Origin: Athripsodes cinereus
Lineage: Eukaryota; Arthropoda; Insecta; Trichoptera; Leptoceridae
Assembly: GCA_947579605.1 (NCBI GenBank)
Contig: OX388329.1
Location: 25,066,299 to 25,130,298, forward strand
Direction of reading: 5' to 3'
Length of the DNA stretch: 64,000 nt
Each line of letters begins with the position of its first letter. Within the stretch, counting starts at the first letter, position 1. Made by a program: the position numbers and the translations under genes. Of the stretch, positions 43,084 through 54,799 are shown piece by piece. Below the pieces are notes generated by a model that saw nothing but the letters and a program-made list of their open reading frames with translations, was not told the DNA's origin and ran no database searches.

Positions 43084-43445
43084 CAGCAGTGATGAGATAT
43101 GACATCCATCCTGAATGTCTCAATATTCATTGGCACGAACAGATTTTATTTTTAACTCTACGACCCATCGCAGGCTTAACACATCATGACACAGTAAGAA
43201 ACTCGGACATAAGAAGAATATGTTATTTCGAAGATGTTGTGCGATGGGGAAGAGCAAGAAGACTTTTTTGGAGGAGATCATAATATACGGTGAGGCCAGG
43301 TTGAGATCGAGTGGTGAGAATAACAGCAGACTAGTGCATAGTAGAAAGCAGACACCTAGGAAGACCACCCAAAAGATGGATGGATAGTTGGCCATCCACA
43401 TCCCAGGAGCAGGCTCTGAGAACAACAAGACACAGTCCTTATTAA
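43084..43445 (+). pseudogene. Degenerate LINE C-terminal region
   Basis: Translation gives 'HHDTVRNSDIRRICYFEDVV', 'RWGRARRLFWRRS', stop, then 'HLGRPPKRWMDSWPSTSQEQ'. The N-S-D-I-R...R-W-x-x...R-P-P-K-R-W-M-D order matches post-RT tails of RTE-like elements with two in-frame stops. Strongly decayed. Confidence 0.5.
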
Positions 43446-43849
43446 AGCAGAAGAAGAATAAGAAGAGGATGACTCATGTCGTCCATCTTCTGACTAACAG
43501 TCGTATCTGCTAAAATGTAAATTGTTCAGGTGAGGGTTTTAAGTGTTTTGCCGTGCATATTTTCATTTCTCCTAGTTATAATATGATACAGTGTAAATAT
43601 ATTGCACTATTTTATTTGTATTCTTACATATCTCAGAATCATTTTTGTGATGAAATTTTGAAAATTTTGTAGATACAACAACACATTTTATTTAGAGTAA
43701 TTCGTAAATACGACAACAAATCAGAAGGCTATTCCAAGATAACGGTAACAGTTATAGGTGTGATCTTCAGTGAAAACATGCAAGGCTCATATAAGTATAC
43801 ATTGGTGATCATAACTTGATTTCGCCAAAAATGACAGAAACGACAGTTA

Positions 43850-44385
43850 TGTGGTGTTCTCACTTTGGCGAATATCGCCAGGCACCAAAATATCGCCAGC
43901 CATTTGAACTGTGTGAACAAAATGACAGCTAGTCTGAAACGATAAAAACCAGTAGAAACGATATCGTCCTCGAGTTGAGCACCTTCCAACATTTTCGGCC
44001 GATTGAACGATTCGCGCATGCGCAGATGTGCGCGGCGTTCGTATCTATGGTAAAAACTTTATAGCCTATAAATTTATAATGTTTCCCGCTTCGTGATAGC
44101 TGTTATCTTTGTTGTTAGTTTGTGGCGTTTGTTTCCTTAATTAAAAGGCGCCTCATAACCTCTACTATAACATTTTCGACTAAAAATAAACACTTCGTGA
44201 TCTCCATCTCGACGCCATTTTGAAAACAGTGTCAAAATCAAAGCGCATCTGACAGATCGTTTCTATATCGGTGGACTGTGTGAACAGGTGTAACGATCAA
44301 TGGTATGTCCGGCGAATTTTGTTTTTTCGCCTGGCGATATATTTTGAAATTCGCCTGGCGATATTCGCCAAATGTGAACACCCCA
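43850..44385. mobile_element. 536-bp foldback element with TTA target duplication (PIF/Harbinger-like)
   Basis: The left end TGTGGTGTTCTCACTTTGG, then 'CGAATATCGCCAGGC', is mirrored at the right end (reverse complement TGGGGTGTTCACATTTGG, then CGAATATCGCCAGGC). CGCC-AGGCGAWATT words repeat inside each arm. TTA lies directly outside both ends (43847-43849, 44386-44388). A 3-bp TTA duplication is typical of PIF/Harbinger. No transposase frame; the minus-strand frames are shadows. The interior also contains a CGCGCATGCGCAG-rich stretch. Confidence 0.75.
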
Positions 44386-44399
44386 TTAGTCAGAAGAGG

Positions 44400-45150
44400 G
44401 ACGATGTTTGTAGCATGCATTGTAGTGGTTAGTCCGTAGGCTACCCGGCTTATTGGAAATACTCTGGAATGAATGAATTAATTATTACATTCTGTTATTG
44501 TTTTGGCTACCCAACACGTGCAAGATACCTACTGCGATTTAAAAAGAGAAGAATTAATGTATATATTTATAAATACTGTGCGACATTTATTTATTTTTAT
44601 TTTAGTCACTAAGTTATAATAATTTTATTAGCCTATTTATAATATGCAAGTTCGCGTGGTTAATTAGTAATAATGAATTTATTGCGTTAGTGTTATTAAA
44701 ATAATAAAAAAATATATTAATATAAATATTTTATTTGCTAAGAATTTCTCCGTTGTAAAATATTCGTCCATATATGGAAACCTAGATGAGAAATTCATTT
44801 TATCAACGTCTTAGAATATAATATATTAATATTTCTCTATTAATAATTAATTATTTTATAAAAATTGCATATTGAATAAAAAAAAACTATAAATGAATAA
44901 TATTTTATATTACAATATTAAATTATTAAGTATTAATTAATTCAATTTTACAATGAGTTTGCGTTATTTTTATTTAGTTTAGATTGACTTGCTTTAATTA
45001 TCAAACTCTCTCTTATAGAAAATATCTGCATGTTCTAATAATATTTATTTATGTATAATATTATATCTAACAAAACAGCAGAGTCTAAGGAGGAAGACAC
45101 TTACTAAAAACCGTCTCGTCACAGTAATAAACTTTGATTATTCTTAAATA
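44400..45150. other. AT-rich spacer
   Basis: A fragment resembling the dispersed repeat ('GTCCGTAGGCTACCCGGC') sits near 44430. The remainder is A/T-rich without a supported feature. A ~25-bp T-run ends it at about 45151-45174. Confidence 0.4.
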
Positions 45151-45174
45151 TATTTTTTTTTTTTTTTTTTTTAT

Positions 45175-45545
45175 TTTTGGATTAGTCTGCAACGACTTTC
45201 GATTTTCTTCCCCTTTCCTCCCTATTTTCTGCCAGTATCATTAATTCTACGTGGGTGCCATAATTCATATCCTTCTTCACTTGGTCCAAAAAAGTATCTC
45301 TCGATCAGCCTCTAACATTTCTGCCTTCGATCTTACCCTCCACGATGATAACGAGCAGGCCTTGGTGCCTGCTGTTGTGGCCAATCCAGTAAGCTCATTG
45401 TTGGCTGATTTTTTTAAAAAAATATCTTACTTTCGCCTACCCTGATTAACATCTCTTTTTTAACATTTTACGACCAATGTATCTTCAGCATGCGTTTACA
45501 GCGCCACAATCTCAAAGGCCGCCTACCGGCCGCTTTCATCATAAT
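45175..45545 (-). pseudogene. LINE family C C-terminus, decayed
   Basis: The minus strand reads 'AYWIGHNSRHQGLLVIIVEG', 'KIEGRN', then broken frames and the 3' end 'GTTGCAGACTAATCC'. It aligns with the better copy at 48363-48788. The T-run at 45151 is its A-tail. Stops and indels throughout. Confidence 0.6.
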
Positions 45546-45549
45546 ATAA

Positions 45550-46325
45550 ATTACTTAATTAATCTAAAATATTGTTTTTATCTTTATATAAATTTGATCA
45601 GGTGTAGGTAACAACGATATTACTTAATGTGACGGTGAAAACAATATGAATTATTGTCAAATTTGTGATGTTGAACTGTTAAAGGTCTTGTGCCGTTTAT
45701 TGTTAAATAAAAGTACGAATTCTGACTATTATAGGTTACTAAAATAATCCATTATGACATTGTTTTACAGAACATAATCGTTATCGTTTATACCAAAGAC
45801 TTACGAAACTGCAGAAAGGTACTAATTTGTAGTAAAACTTTGTTAAAAAAATAATAATTATGCTGCTTCATTCTATGGTCTCATTATTACTAATGTTGAC
45901 TTCACAGTCTATATTATCAAAGGTCATTGGTTAAAACGTACATTGACACAAAAAATACTACAAACATGAAACTACAGATTCGTTTCCCTCATCAAGAGTT
46001 ATGATATGAAGAGAAAATTATTATATTGGTAGAGTACATACAGCTAAAAGTAAACAACACATTTTAACAGAACTGCATTATTTTTTAAACAAATAATACT
46101 CTTGAAAATGCACCAAAATTGAAAAAATAAAATAAAAACACATAGTAAAAGCTCTCTTTGTGAAAATAGTCTCGGCACTCAGAATTTTTGTGTATAAAAT
46201 ATGCTATGTAAAATAATACACAAACACGCGAATATTTGTACTAACCTAAGTATTTTTTTTGGACATGGACCTTATAAGAGAATGATACCACGTTTTTGAT
46301 AATTTAAAAATGGATACATTTTAGA
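45550..46325. other. AT-rich spacer
   Basis: No gene, SINE box or inverted repeat recognised. Confidence 0.4.
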
Positions 46326-46340
46326 GATGTAAATGAACTG

Positions 46341-46508
46341 GGTTCTGTCGGCCCGGGCATCCCTCTTTTACAATACACCGTTACTATGACAATAAGGTCA
46401 TCAGAGCGCAGTTAATGTCGTGGAAAGAGGTGACGCGATTGGCACAGAGACGCTCTGAATGGAGGAGACTGGTTTCTGCCCTGTGCTTGAGGAGTGTTGA
46501 GGGCGATA
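46341..46508 (+). pseudogene. LINE family B, short 3' insertion
   Basis: Carries 'MSWKEVTRLAQRRSEWRRLV' and ends GAGTGTTGAGGGCGATA. ATGAACTGGG (46333-46342) and ATGAACTAGG (46509-46518) flank it, a 10-bp target duplication with one change. Only ~170 bp were inserted. The longer frame to 46678 runs into flanking DNA. Confidence 0.75.
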
Positions 46509-46689
46509 ATGAACTAGGTAATAATTTGCAAGATAAAACAAATTTTGTAGAAAGACTTAGGATGAATGTTTTTTTTTATTGTACCTATCTCTATAAATTA
46601 GTACCTACTTTCGGCAAAATACTCGAAGTCTTATTATTATTATCTCATATCTCATTTATTAAACAAAACAATATTTGATTCTACATTTT

Positions 46690-47066
46690 GAACACAATAT
46701 AAGATTAACAATAAAATTTAAAAATAACATTAAATAACAAAAACCATAAAATATTAAAATAAATTTATGTATATTCAAAATGTAGAACCCCAACATTATT
46801 CGAGTTGATTCTTCCATGATGTTCTATGAAATAGTACAATCATGGGAGATCACTTACAGAGCTACAGGGACAAAAACCTTCTTACTATCCTGGTGGACGA
46901 TAGAAGTACGGCCTTCTGCATGCTGTATTTGAGCCTGTCATCTACTCCCAGCTTTCTGAGATTGCTTGACAGACTCTTAGGTATTAAACCATTCACAGAC
47001 AACACTATAGGCACGATGATTGTGGTAGGTGTTCTCCACATATCTTTTTCATATTTACATTTAATT
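46690..47066 (-). pseudogene. Lepidopteran-type LINE C-terminus
   Basis: The minus frame ending at 46862 reads 'KDMWRTPTTIIVPIVLSVNG', 'LIPKSLSSNLRKLG', then 'MQKAVLLSSTRIVRRFLSL' and a stop. This I-V-P-I-V-x-S-x-N-G-L-I-x-x-S-L...M-Q-K-A-V-L-L-x-x-x-R-I-V-R-R-F-L-x-L ending is very characteristic of a group of insect non-LTR polyproteins. The 3' UTR runs toward 46690 and ends in an A-rich stretch. The opposite-strand 75-aa frame is a shadow. Upstream RT is missing. Confidence 0.75.
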
Positions 47067-47069
47067 TGA

Positions 47070-47262
47070 TTATTATTATTATAATTCTTTGTTTTTGTTG
47101 TTGGTTTTGTGTGTTTGTCTTAGTTTTGTTTTAGTTGCTTTGTTTTTTTTAAACTGGGGTAATATAGGGGGACTCTTGTGGTCTATATTGCATTTATTTT
47201 TAATTGTTGTAATACTTGTTGGGTTGACTGTTCCCGTCGAAAAAATAAATAAATAAATAAAA
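47070..47262 (+). repeat. LINE-like 3' tail with (AAAT)n
   Basis: G/T-rich 'TTTGTTTTTGTTGTTGG' and 'GTGTGTTTGTCTTAG' lead to 'GACTGTTCCCGTCGAAAAAA' and (TAAA)n at 47242-47262. The layout is that of a CR1/Jockey-type 3' UTR. No coding part was recognised. Confidence 0.4.
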
Positions 47263-47997
47263 AATATATAAGACTATCCATTCAGCTATGAACCAGCCTG
47301 AGTGTATTTTTTCTTTTTTGGCACGCAGAAGACGCCCTGCATGTTTATTATGTGCGATTTATTAACTGGATACCCCATTTGTGTGAAATATCGTGATGGT
47401 TTAGATAAAGATAATATTCTGTTAAATTTTATTTTATTTCTTAAGTAGAATGATTTCAGGTTCTTCAATTAGCCCTTGATAGTATAGGCACCTAATGGAA
47501 TACATTTTATTCGATTGTAAAGTGACGGAAAAATTAGAATGAACTCGTGTACAATAATTATTCAATCCACATAAAATTTATTGTAGTCATATAAATAATG
47601 ATATACCTACATATTATATCCAATCACCCTCCTTTTGATATCGACGCTACAAACATCAGTGCTCTAACTCACACGAAATTACATAATCAATAAATTAAAG
47701 TATAATATTTACCTACATGAAGTTATAATAATAATAACAATATGTACACAAAACTTAATTTAAAAATGTAATAATTTGTATTGAAATTAATCACTCGTGT
47801 TCCCTTCGCTATATTATTTTATTAACTTTCACAAACAGAAAAGTACTGCCTTATAGATGTACTGTTAAGTGTAAAAATAGGTATATATTTACTTTAATTT
47901 ATAGTATTTGTACTCGTAAACAGCGGCGTGCCTAGAGTTATCATACTGGGTTAGCCCACTTTTAACACAAAATAAAAAAAAACTTGTAAAAAATACC

Positions 47998-48180
47998 TTT
48001 TTTTTTTTTTTTAAAAAAGATATATCTGGGTTTTGTTATAAACCCAAATACAACCTTATACACCTTTCACAGTAAGCTAAAAGCTTGTGTCGTGAAAGGG
48101 GAGTTTGCCGGTACCTGGGATCGAACCACGGACCCCCTGTTCACGAGGCCGAGGCTCTACCTCCAGGCTACCGACGAACT
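47998..48180 (-). repeat. SINE-B copy with long A-tail
   Basis: 15-bp T-run (A-tail) followed by the complete SINE-B to 'TACCGACGAACT'. The B box reads GGTTCGATCCC on the minus strand. The best preserved copy of the family here. Confidence 0.88.
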
Positions 48181-48354
48181 CGGTAAAATCTGCAAAATTG
48201 ATCTCCACATCGCGGTCACGCATCCTAATACTGACAGTTCTCAATATTGCTAAACTTTACTAATCATGCGATAACCAATGATCTACGTACAACCAAAAGC
48301 CTTGGTTGTTTTGTCCATACAAATCGCGAAATAATACTATAGCTTCCTATATAT

Positions 48355-48790
48355 ATAATGAGTTACAATCCATTGGATTGGTCTGCAACGAGTTTGGTTT
48401 TTCTTCTCCATTCGTCTCTATTCTCAGCCAGTCTTTTCAGCTCTACGTATGAGCCACAGTTCATATCACTCTTCAGTTGGTCCATATATGCGTCTCTTGG
48501 TCGGCCTCTGCCATTTGTCCCCTCGGTCTTACCCTCCGCGATGGCTATGAGTAGTCCTGGGTGCCTGATATTGTGGCCAATCCAGTTAGCTCGTTGTTGG
48601 CTGATTCTCTTAAGGAGTTGCCTTTTTTCGCCTACCGTGGTTAATACTTCTTCGTTTTTGACGTGCTCCGACCAATGGATCTTAAAGCATGCGTCTGTAG
48701 CACCACATTTCAAAGGCCGCCAACCGTTCGCTTTCACTCTTGCTGATGATTCATGTCTCACAACCATAAAGCAGAATGCTCCATACAAAG
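48355..48790 (-). pseudogene. LINE family C C-terminal region, intact frame
   Basis: The minus frame 48788-48363 (141 codons) runs 'CFKIHWSEHVKNEEVLTTVG', 'EKRQLLKRISQQRANWIGHN', 'IRHPGLLIAIAEGKTEGTNG', 'RGRPRDAYMDQLKSDMNCGS' and 'ELKRLAENRDEWRRKTKLVA'. This is the post-RT tail of an RTE-like non-LTR protein: the W-x-E-x-V-x-N-E-E-V-L motif, the N-W-I-G-H helix, R-G-R-P-R and R-x-E-W-R. The frame opens just inside the conserved part, so its first Met is accidental. Two other copies (45175-45545, 63183-63300) share the 3' end 'TTGGTCTGCAACGAG' in plus orientation. 5'-truncated. Confidence 0.8.
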
Positions 48791-49752
48791 GCTTTAGTAA
48801 GCTTCCTACATTAGCATAATATCATTCATGTGTAGTGTGTCCCTAGTACTTACTAATTATAGTGCTCTAGTAATGTGATGAGCGAGACAGAAAGATAACA
48901 CAAATAAGCCCCATTTGCAAGCACATGTGCAAGCGAGACAAACACTTTATGTTACTTCTTACTTTGCTTTATCTTAAGTACACCACTGATACCATGATAG
49001 TGTAAGTATGAATTTTTACTAACGATGTATTGGAATATTTATCATTGTTTCTTATTATAGCCAGTTTTATATTGAATAATGTTGTTTTAATTATACTTGG
49101 GTGCCTATATTTTCAATGTTTTAATTAATTTTTTCACCATTTTATAAAATACATTTTTTGGTATATTTTCACTTGACATTTCATGTTAAAAACTTAATAT
49201 GTAGGTATATAAATTTTACTAAGAATTCGTGGCAAACATTAAATATTTCATCTATTATCTGATTAACAATGTATCTTAAATTCAAATACTGAATTAAATT
49301 TTGAGAAAATATTAGGTACCATTTTATTTTACCTACTTAAATATTCATAGTATATTTTAAATCGGTTTTGCGCATGAAGCAATCATCAAATTGACATGTC
49401 AACCGTTGCATGGAACATAAGTATTTCCTTAGAAATGCTAAAATAATGGAAAAAGAATTAGCTGGCAACAATGTGACACAAATATTTTTGACAGTTCTAT
49501 CATGAGCTGATCAAACAATATTTGTATTTTATAACTGTTAAACTTCTTAAATAAATGAAAAAAACAGGCTATATTCTAGCAGGAGAAAGAATTGCGATTA
49601 ATATTTATTTCATACAAGTCTCAATTGTGATTAATTTTCGTTATAATAACGGCAGTATCAAAATGTTATTGTTATTGTCACTTTTAGTCATTCATACAGG
49701 ACAACCTTTACACAATATATAACGGAACGAATATACAATATGTCTTTTTTTA

Positions 49753-49935
49753 GCCAAAAGACTCATGTCCGTTGCTGTGGAACAAAATTCCCCATGATTT
49801 GCGAACTCTGGAGTGTGTGGAGGTGTTCAAGACGAGGTTAAAAACCCTATTGTTCAGGAGGTGTTATGATTCTTGAATGGGCCCTTGCTGTGGTTTTTCC
49901 ACAAAACGGCGCATCATAAATAAGTTGTCTAGTTA
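49753..49935 (+). pseudogene. CR1/Jockey-like LINE tail (family E)
   Basis: Encodes 'PLLWNKIPHDLRTLECVEVF', then 'KTRLKTLLFRRCYDS' and stop, followed by 'GCCCTTGCTGTGGTTTTTCC' and CAAAACGGCGC. Minus-strand copies of the same end lie at 50340-50470 and 56262-56400. 5'-truncated. Confidence 0.7.
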
Positions 49936-50339
49936 TTATGATCATTTTTTTAAATTTTATTTTGTCAATTTTTACAGAATCAAACAATCAATTACAGAAT
50001 ATGCTAACAAAATTATATTCATTCAATATGTGGACCAGTTAAGATTTACCTAAAACTTACCAGAGTAGTCAAATCTTAAAAAAAATAATGAATTACCTAC
50101 TCGTATAATTAAAACAACATAAACATATTGTTAAAGTTTTTTTCAATGCACCTTATGATGTCTTATTCAATCATGTTGGAAACCTGTTATATTTTGTCCA
50201 TATAAAAAAATAATATTGAAATTTTTGCTATAGCAAAATAACAAAATTTTGAAAAATAAGTAATAGTTAAGAAGTGATATAATTAACGTTTACAACTCAT
50301 CGCTGAATTGTAATAGGTAATAATAACAAGACATTTTTT

Positions 50340-50470
50340 AAGATACGCCGCGCCGTTTTGTGAAAAAACCATCGCAAGAGCCCATTCAAGAAACATAACA
50401 CAAGCTCCTGAACAATAGGGTCTTTAAACTCTATCTTGAACACCTTCACACTCTTCAGAGTTCGAAAATG
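50340..50470 (-). pseudogene. LINE family E tail
   Basis: Inverse of 49800-49915: plus text 'CGCCGCGCCGTTTTGTG', 'CCATTCAAGAAACATAACAC' and 'CTCTTCAGAGTTCGAAAATG'. Frame broken by an indel in the 'FKIEFKDPIVQE' region. Confidence 0.65.
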
Positions 50471-51090
50471 ATGACAAAAAAATGTAGACGTTAATTATTT
50501 CAATCTTGATACTTTACTTATACCTACATTTTACAAGACACTCGAAAAAATGGAGAAAAATGTGGTAGCTCTACCATTTGTCAGAAACTCCACGGCACAA
50601 ATTGATACAAATATTAAGATAAATAAATTGAAAAAAATGACATTCTATAGTGTACCTCTGATATACCTATTGAAGTATAATTTATTGTTACATAATATTA
50701 AGCAGTTCAAGTAGTAAGTATCGGTATATGTTATAAGTATAGTGTTAGGTTAGTAGGTACATAGTATGTATGCATTATTATTTTTATTTATTTTATTGTT
50801 TATTTTAGGGTGTCCAGGTGGCGTTATGGTCAGCTGACATTGGCCATTTAATTTTATCCTTTCATTTATATTTCTGTTCTGGCATTAAATTTTTATTATA
50901 CGGTACTATTATTATTATTATTATTGTTGTACTGCGTGCTGGTTTATTCGTGTAATCAAATTTTTATTTATGCGTTGTCAATTTTGACAGATCTATACCT
51001 GCCATGTTGGTACCTACCAATTTACCTCTGTATTTCCAACGGACACTTTATTCATATTATTAATGCGCTGGTATCTAAGTATTTAGATAT

Positions 51091-51880
51091 TTAAATTGTT
51101 TTTTTTCCTCCATAAGATTGAATTGGATTGTACGAATGTTTCTAGAATGCACTAGAAGTAATATGTAGGTATTTATTTAATAAAAGCAGATTGAGGTTGT
51201 GTTATTTAAATTGTTTTTATTCCTCCGTAAGATTGAATTGGATTGTACGAATGTTTCTACAATGCACTAGAAGTAATATGTAGGTATTTATTTAATAAAA
51301 GCAGATTGAGGTTGTGTTATTTAAATTGTTTTTATTCCTCCATAAGATTGAATTGGATTGTACGAATGTTTCTAGAATGCACTAGAAGTAATATGTAGGT
51401 ATTTATTTAATAAAAGCAGATTGAGGTTGTGTTATTTAAATTGTTTTTATTCCTCCATAAGATTGAATTGGATTGTACGAATGTTTCTAGAATGCACTAG
51501 AAGTAATATGTAGGTATTTATTTAATAAAAGCAGATTGAGGTTGTGTTATTTAAATTGTTTTTATTCCTCCATACGATTGAATTGGATTGTACGAATGTT
51601 TCTAGAATGCACTAGAAGTAATATGTAGGTATTTATTTAATAAAAGCAGATTGAGGTTGTGTTATTTAAATTGTTTTTATTCCTCCATAAGATTGAATTG
51701 GATTGTACGAATGTTTCTAGAATGCACTAGAAGTAATATGTAGGTATTTATTTAATAAAAGCAGATTGAGGTTGTGTTATTTAAATTGTTTTTATTCCTC
51801 CATAAGATTGAATTGGATTGTACGAATGTTTCTAGAATGCACTAGAAGTAATATGTATTTATTTAATAAAAGCAGATTGA
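51091..51880. repeat. Tandem array, seven 115-bp units
   Basis: GATTGAATTGG words at 51116, 51231, 51346, 51461, 51576, 51691 and 51806 give a constant 115-bp step. Units are almost identical; I noticed only a few substitutions (CCGTAAG, CATACG, TTTCTACAA). The first unit has a longer T-run and the last is truncated at GCAGATTGA. Each unit carries TTTCTAGAATGCACTAGAA, a small dyad. No coding frame. Confidence 0.93.
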
Positions 51881-51939
51881 TGAACATTGTTTTGACAAAA
51901 TAGCCTTTAAAGGGAATTATCTTTATTCTACTTTACTAT

Positions 51940-52450
51940 ACTACCTCGTCAGATCCCACAAGCGAGGTAGCTAACATACCAACTGTATATAATTTTATTT
52001 ATTTCGATTCTATTTTTATTTAAATTTTCACAATATGAGTATATTTTTCTTTATAACAAGTTTATATAAGAAATATAAACATTATTAACAGATTAACCAC
52101 ACTAGCCTCGTGGATACCCACAAAACATACAAACATTAATGAATCACTAAAAAGAATTAATCAATTTTATAACAAAACTCCAAAAAAAACAGAAGTAGGT
52201 ATACTTAATAAATAATAAGTTCCCAGAAATAAATAGAACCTCAATTAATTAACCTAGTTAAATATATATTTGTAGTAATCATGCATATCGTCCTCTCCGC
52301 GTCAGTTAAAAAATAATACATTTAGAGCGAGTGGTGAGTGCCCCATCGTAAACTTGTTTTGTGTTATGCGTGATACTTTAAGTAGGTACACCTGCCTTTG
52401 ACTGGATATTCTAAAACCTACAGAAAAAAGTGGAAAACCTGTTCATAACC
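51940..52450 (+). repeat. Dispersed lepidopteran-type repeat in two pieces
   Basis: 'CAGATCCCACAAGCGAGGTA' at 51950 begins the repeat. After ~300 bp of A/T sequence it resumes with 'CATGCATATCGTCCTCTCCG' (52278) and runs through 'GACTGGATATTCTAAAACC' to 'GATACTCTACGGC'. It was probably split by an A/T-rich insertion. Confidence 0.45.
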
Positions 52451-52454
52451 AATC

Positions 52455-53245
52455 GATACTCTACGGCTTACATAAACATAACATACATAAGCATATTAGG
52501 AATCTTTACCAAAAAAGTTGTGTGATTTTCATGATCTGTCTTTGTCAAATATGCCGTTCTTTACTTTAAAGTAAACAATTAGTTGGAAATTATAAGTATG
52601 TCACATTAAGAATATATTCACGTGCATCGAAACTCATAAATAATGTAATAAAAAAACCTTCATATTTAATTAATTTATCGATGTAAATAATGTTAGAATG
52701 TTGCTGACATCCCTCGTTAAATGTATATATGAATTATTTATTTAAGTTTATTTATTTTTCCCAGCCCTAGTTCATGTACTCGTTCCTATATTATTATATT
52801 ACTAGCTTAAAACTCGACATTGCTCAAGAAATAAATACAAAAAGGTGAAACACGTGCGAGCAAATAATTTCCCTCTACGTTGTAAAAGTTTAATCATTCA
52901 GTAATTTATTTATCTATTTGAAGCATTTTGCCATGCAATACACCCTTTCAATGCCGTAGTAACCATATTGAAAGAAAACTGTCAAACTACTTGAACTGTT
53001 ATATTATGCAATAATAAGTTATATTTCTGTATTTTAGAGCGCAACAACTATAACATGGCCTTTTTTATTTATTTAGCTTTTAATTCGTATCAATATTATA
53101 TAAAGTGGTGTTATTTTCAAGAAATCGGCGTTATTTTTTCTAGTAAAATATTGTTATTTCTGATAATTGTGTTTTTTTTACAAATAAATATTAATTTAGA
53201 GAAATCAACACAAGATTTGAAATAGCAAATTGAATTTGCACTGTA
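52455..53245. other. AT-rich spacer
   Basis: 'TTACTAGCTTAAAACTCGAC' near 52799 resembles a widespread lepidopteran repeat start. Otherwise nothing supported. Confidence 0.35.
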
Positions 53246-53250
53246 AATTT

Positions 53251-53378
53251 GGTTAGTTGGAAGAGATCGCGCCTTTGCCATAAACTCGCCCTCTCTATAT
53301 TGATTGTATTAAATTTTAATGTATACCTTTTATTTAATTGTTTGTAATCAATGTACAATAAAGAATGAATAAATAAAT
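53251..53378 (+). repeat. LINE 3'-UTR tail, family D
   Basis: 'GGTTAGTTGGAAGAGATCGC', 'CATAAACTCGCCCTCTC' and 'AATCAATGTACAATAAAGAA' followed by (TAAA)n. Confidence 0.7.
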
Positions 53379-54139
53379 ATATAAAATGAATGATAATAAT
53401 AAGCTTAAATAGCTTAAATAATTTATGTAACGAATATTCAAAATTGTTTGAAAAATTACAAGCTAATGGAACAATGTCATCCTAAATCCTTGATTATTGG
53501 GTTTAATTAAAAAAAAAACCAAAGATAAAGCAAACATTAGTTAACCATAGAAAATATGATTTTTTTTAATCATTGTGAAATATCTTGTTATTTTCGGCGA
53601 AAATGTAGTTAAGAGTTAAAATTTCGGTGATATATTTCTAAAACGATAAAATTCGCGTTATTCGAAAAAAGTGCGGAATTCGCGAATAAAATCGGGTTTA
53701 TCACAAACGCGAAAAATTTAGGTCTCTAGGTAAAAATCGAGTACCTATCTTAAACCGCATACATATTAACATACACACGAACGGAGTAAAATATTTATGA
53801 ATTAGGTTTATTTGAATAAGAACCCCAGTTTTTATTTCATACATAATTTATTTTACTTTTTTATAATAACTATTGGTAAAGTATCTCCTTTGGTATATTT
53901 TTAGTAAGTGATTCAATCGATCGGGTTGTATGTTTGCCTCGTATATACTAAAATAAATATCATTTTAAATTTTTTTTACGACTGAAAGTAAACACAATTA
54001 GATAATTAATTTTTCATAATATATATTCTAGCGATATTGTACATACCTATACATAACACACCAAAAATAAATTAATGAATTACATAATTATGTTTGGCTT
54101 GTATTTAAACATACCTATAATAATTACGTAAATAAATAT

Positions 54140-54480
54140 CTTCTTCTATGAGTGCCATATCAGGTCCCCCCGACGTTGGCGATCACTCTGGAGAATGCTT
54201 CCCTGTCTCGTGCTGTGCGGACCAGAGGCCTGAGTCAACAACACACTTTCGTCTCACGTTCCCGCTCCGTTAGCGTTCGGGTGCAGACGATGTTGCAAGC
54301 AAGTGTCAATTTCGTTGCTAAGATACACAATAGTTACGAAAATTAACACTTTGGCGCACCATCGTCTGCACCCGAACGCTAGCGGAGCGGGAACGTGACG
54401 CGATAGTGTTTTGTTGACTCAGGCCTCAGCTCTCCCATCCGTGTTATTCCGGTCCATTGCCGTATATTCCGCAGTCAAGA
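54140..54480 (-). pseudogene. RTE-like LINE C-terminus carrying a MITE
   Basis: With the hairpin element at 54226-54426 and one CAG removed, the minus strand reads continuously through 'LVRTARDREAFSRVIANV', a typical V-R-x-A-x-D-R-E-x-F-x-x-V-I-A-N end of RTE-like proteins. A stop follows in the TGATATGGCACTCAT region. The host fragment is old and truncated on both sides. Confidence 0.6.
54226..54426. mobile_element. Hairpin MITE (family F4, copy 1), CAG target duplication
   Basis: Ends AGGCCTGAGTCAACAA and its mirror TTGTTGACTCAGGCCT. Arms of ~68 bp contain 'CACGTTCCCGCTCCGTTAGC' and 'GTTCGGGTGCAGACGATG', GC-rich against an A/T-rich background. The loop is ~65 bp. CAG borders both sides (54223-54225, 54427-54429), and the LINE remnant around it reads through once the element is removed. 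Non-coding. Confidence 0.88.
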
Positions 54481-54799
54481 CATCTACAAATAAATGAGTG
54501 GCTCAGAGCCAATGGTGCCTATCCAACATTTAAAAGGTTTTAAGATAATGAGGGTTAAGTTTGAACTAATGTTAAAAATAAAAGTCAAAACTTTGAGCAA
54601 TGTATTTTATTTAGACTGGTTAAAAATACTATGAAAAATTATGTGTAGGTGAGAACAAAAAATATTCCGAAGAGTTTAAAATAATAATAATAAATCAAAC
54701 ATTGTAGGCACTTTTGGCTCTAAAGAAAATTTACAATATAAAAAAATTATATGATTATAGGCTTCTCATAGGCACCTCTGGTCCAAATATCTAAAATGT

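Noticed and set aside
43520..43540. TTCAG|GTGAGG as a splice ratchet
   Set aside because: No adequate pyrimidine tract before the AG.
48358..48819. 153-aa + strand frame
   Set aside because: Antisense of the LINE family C coding tail at 48788-48363, which has the conserved motifs.
51091..51880. CRISPR array
   Set aside because: Units are contiguous without unique spacers, in a eukaryotic context; it is a simple tandem repeat.
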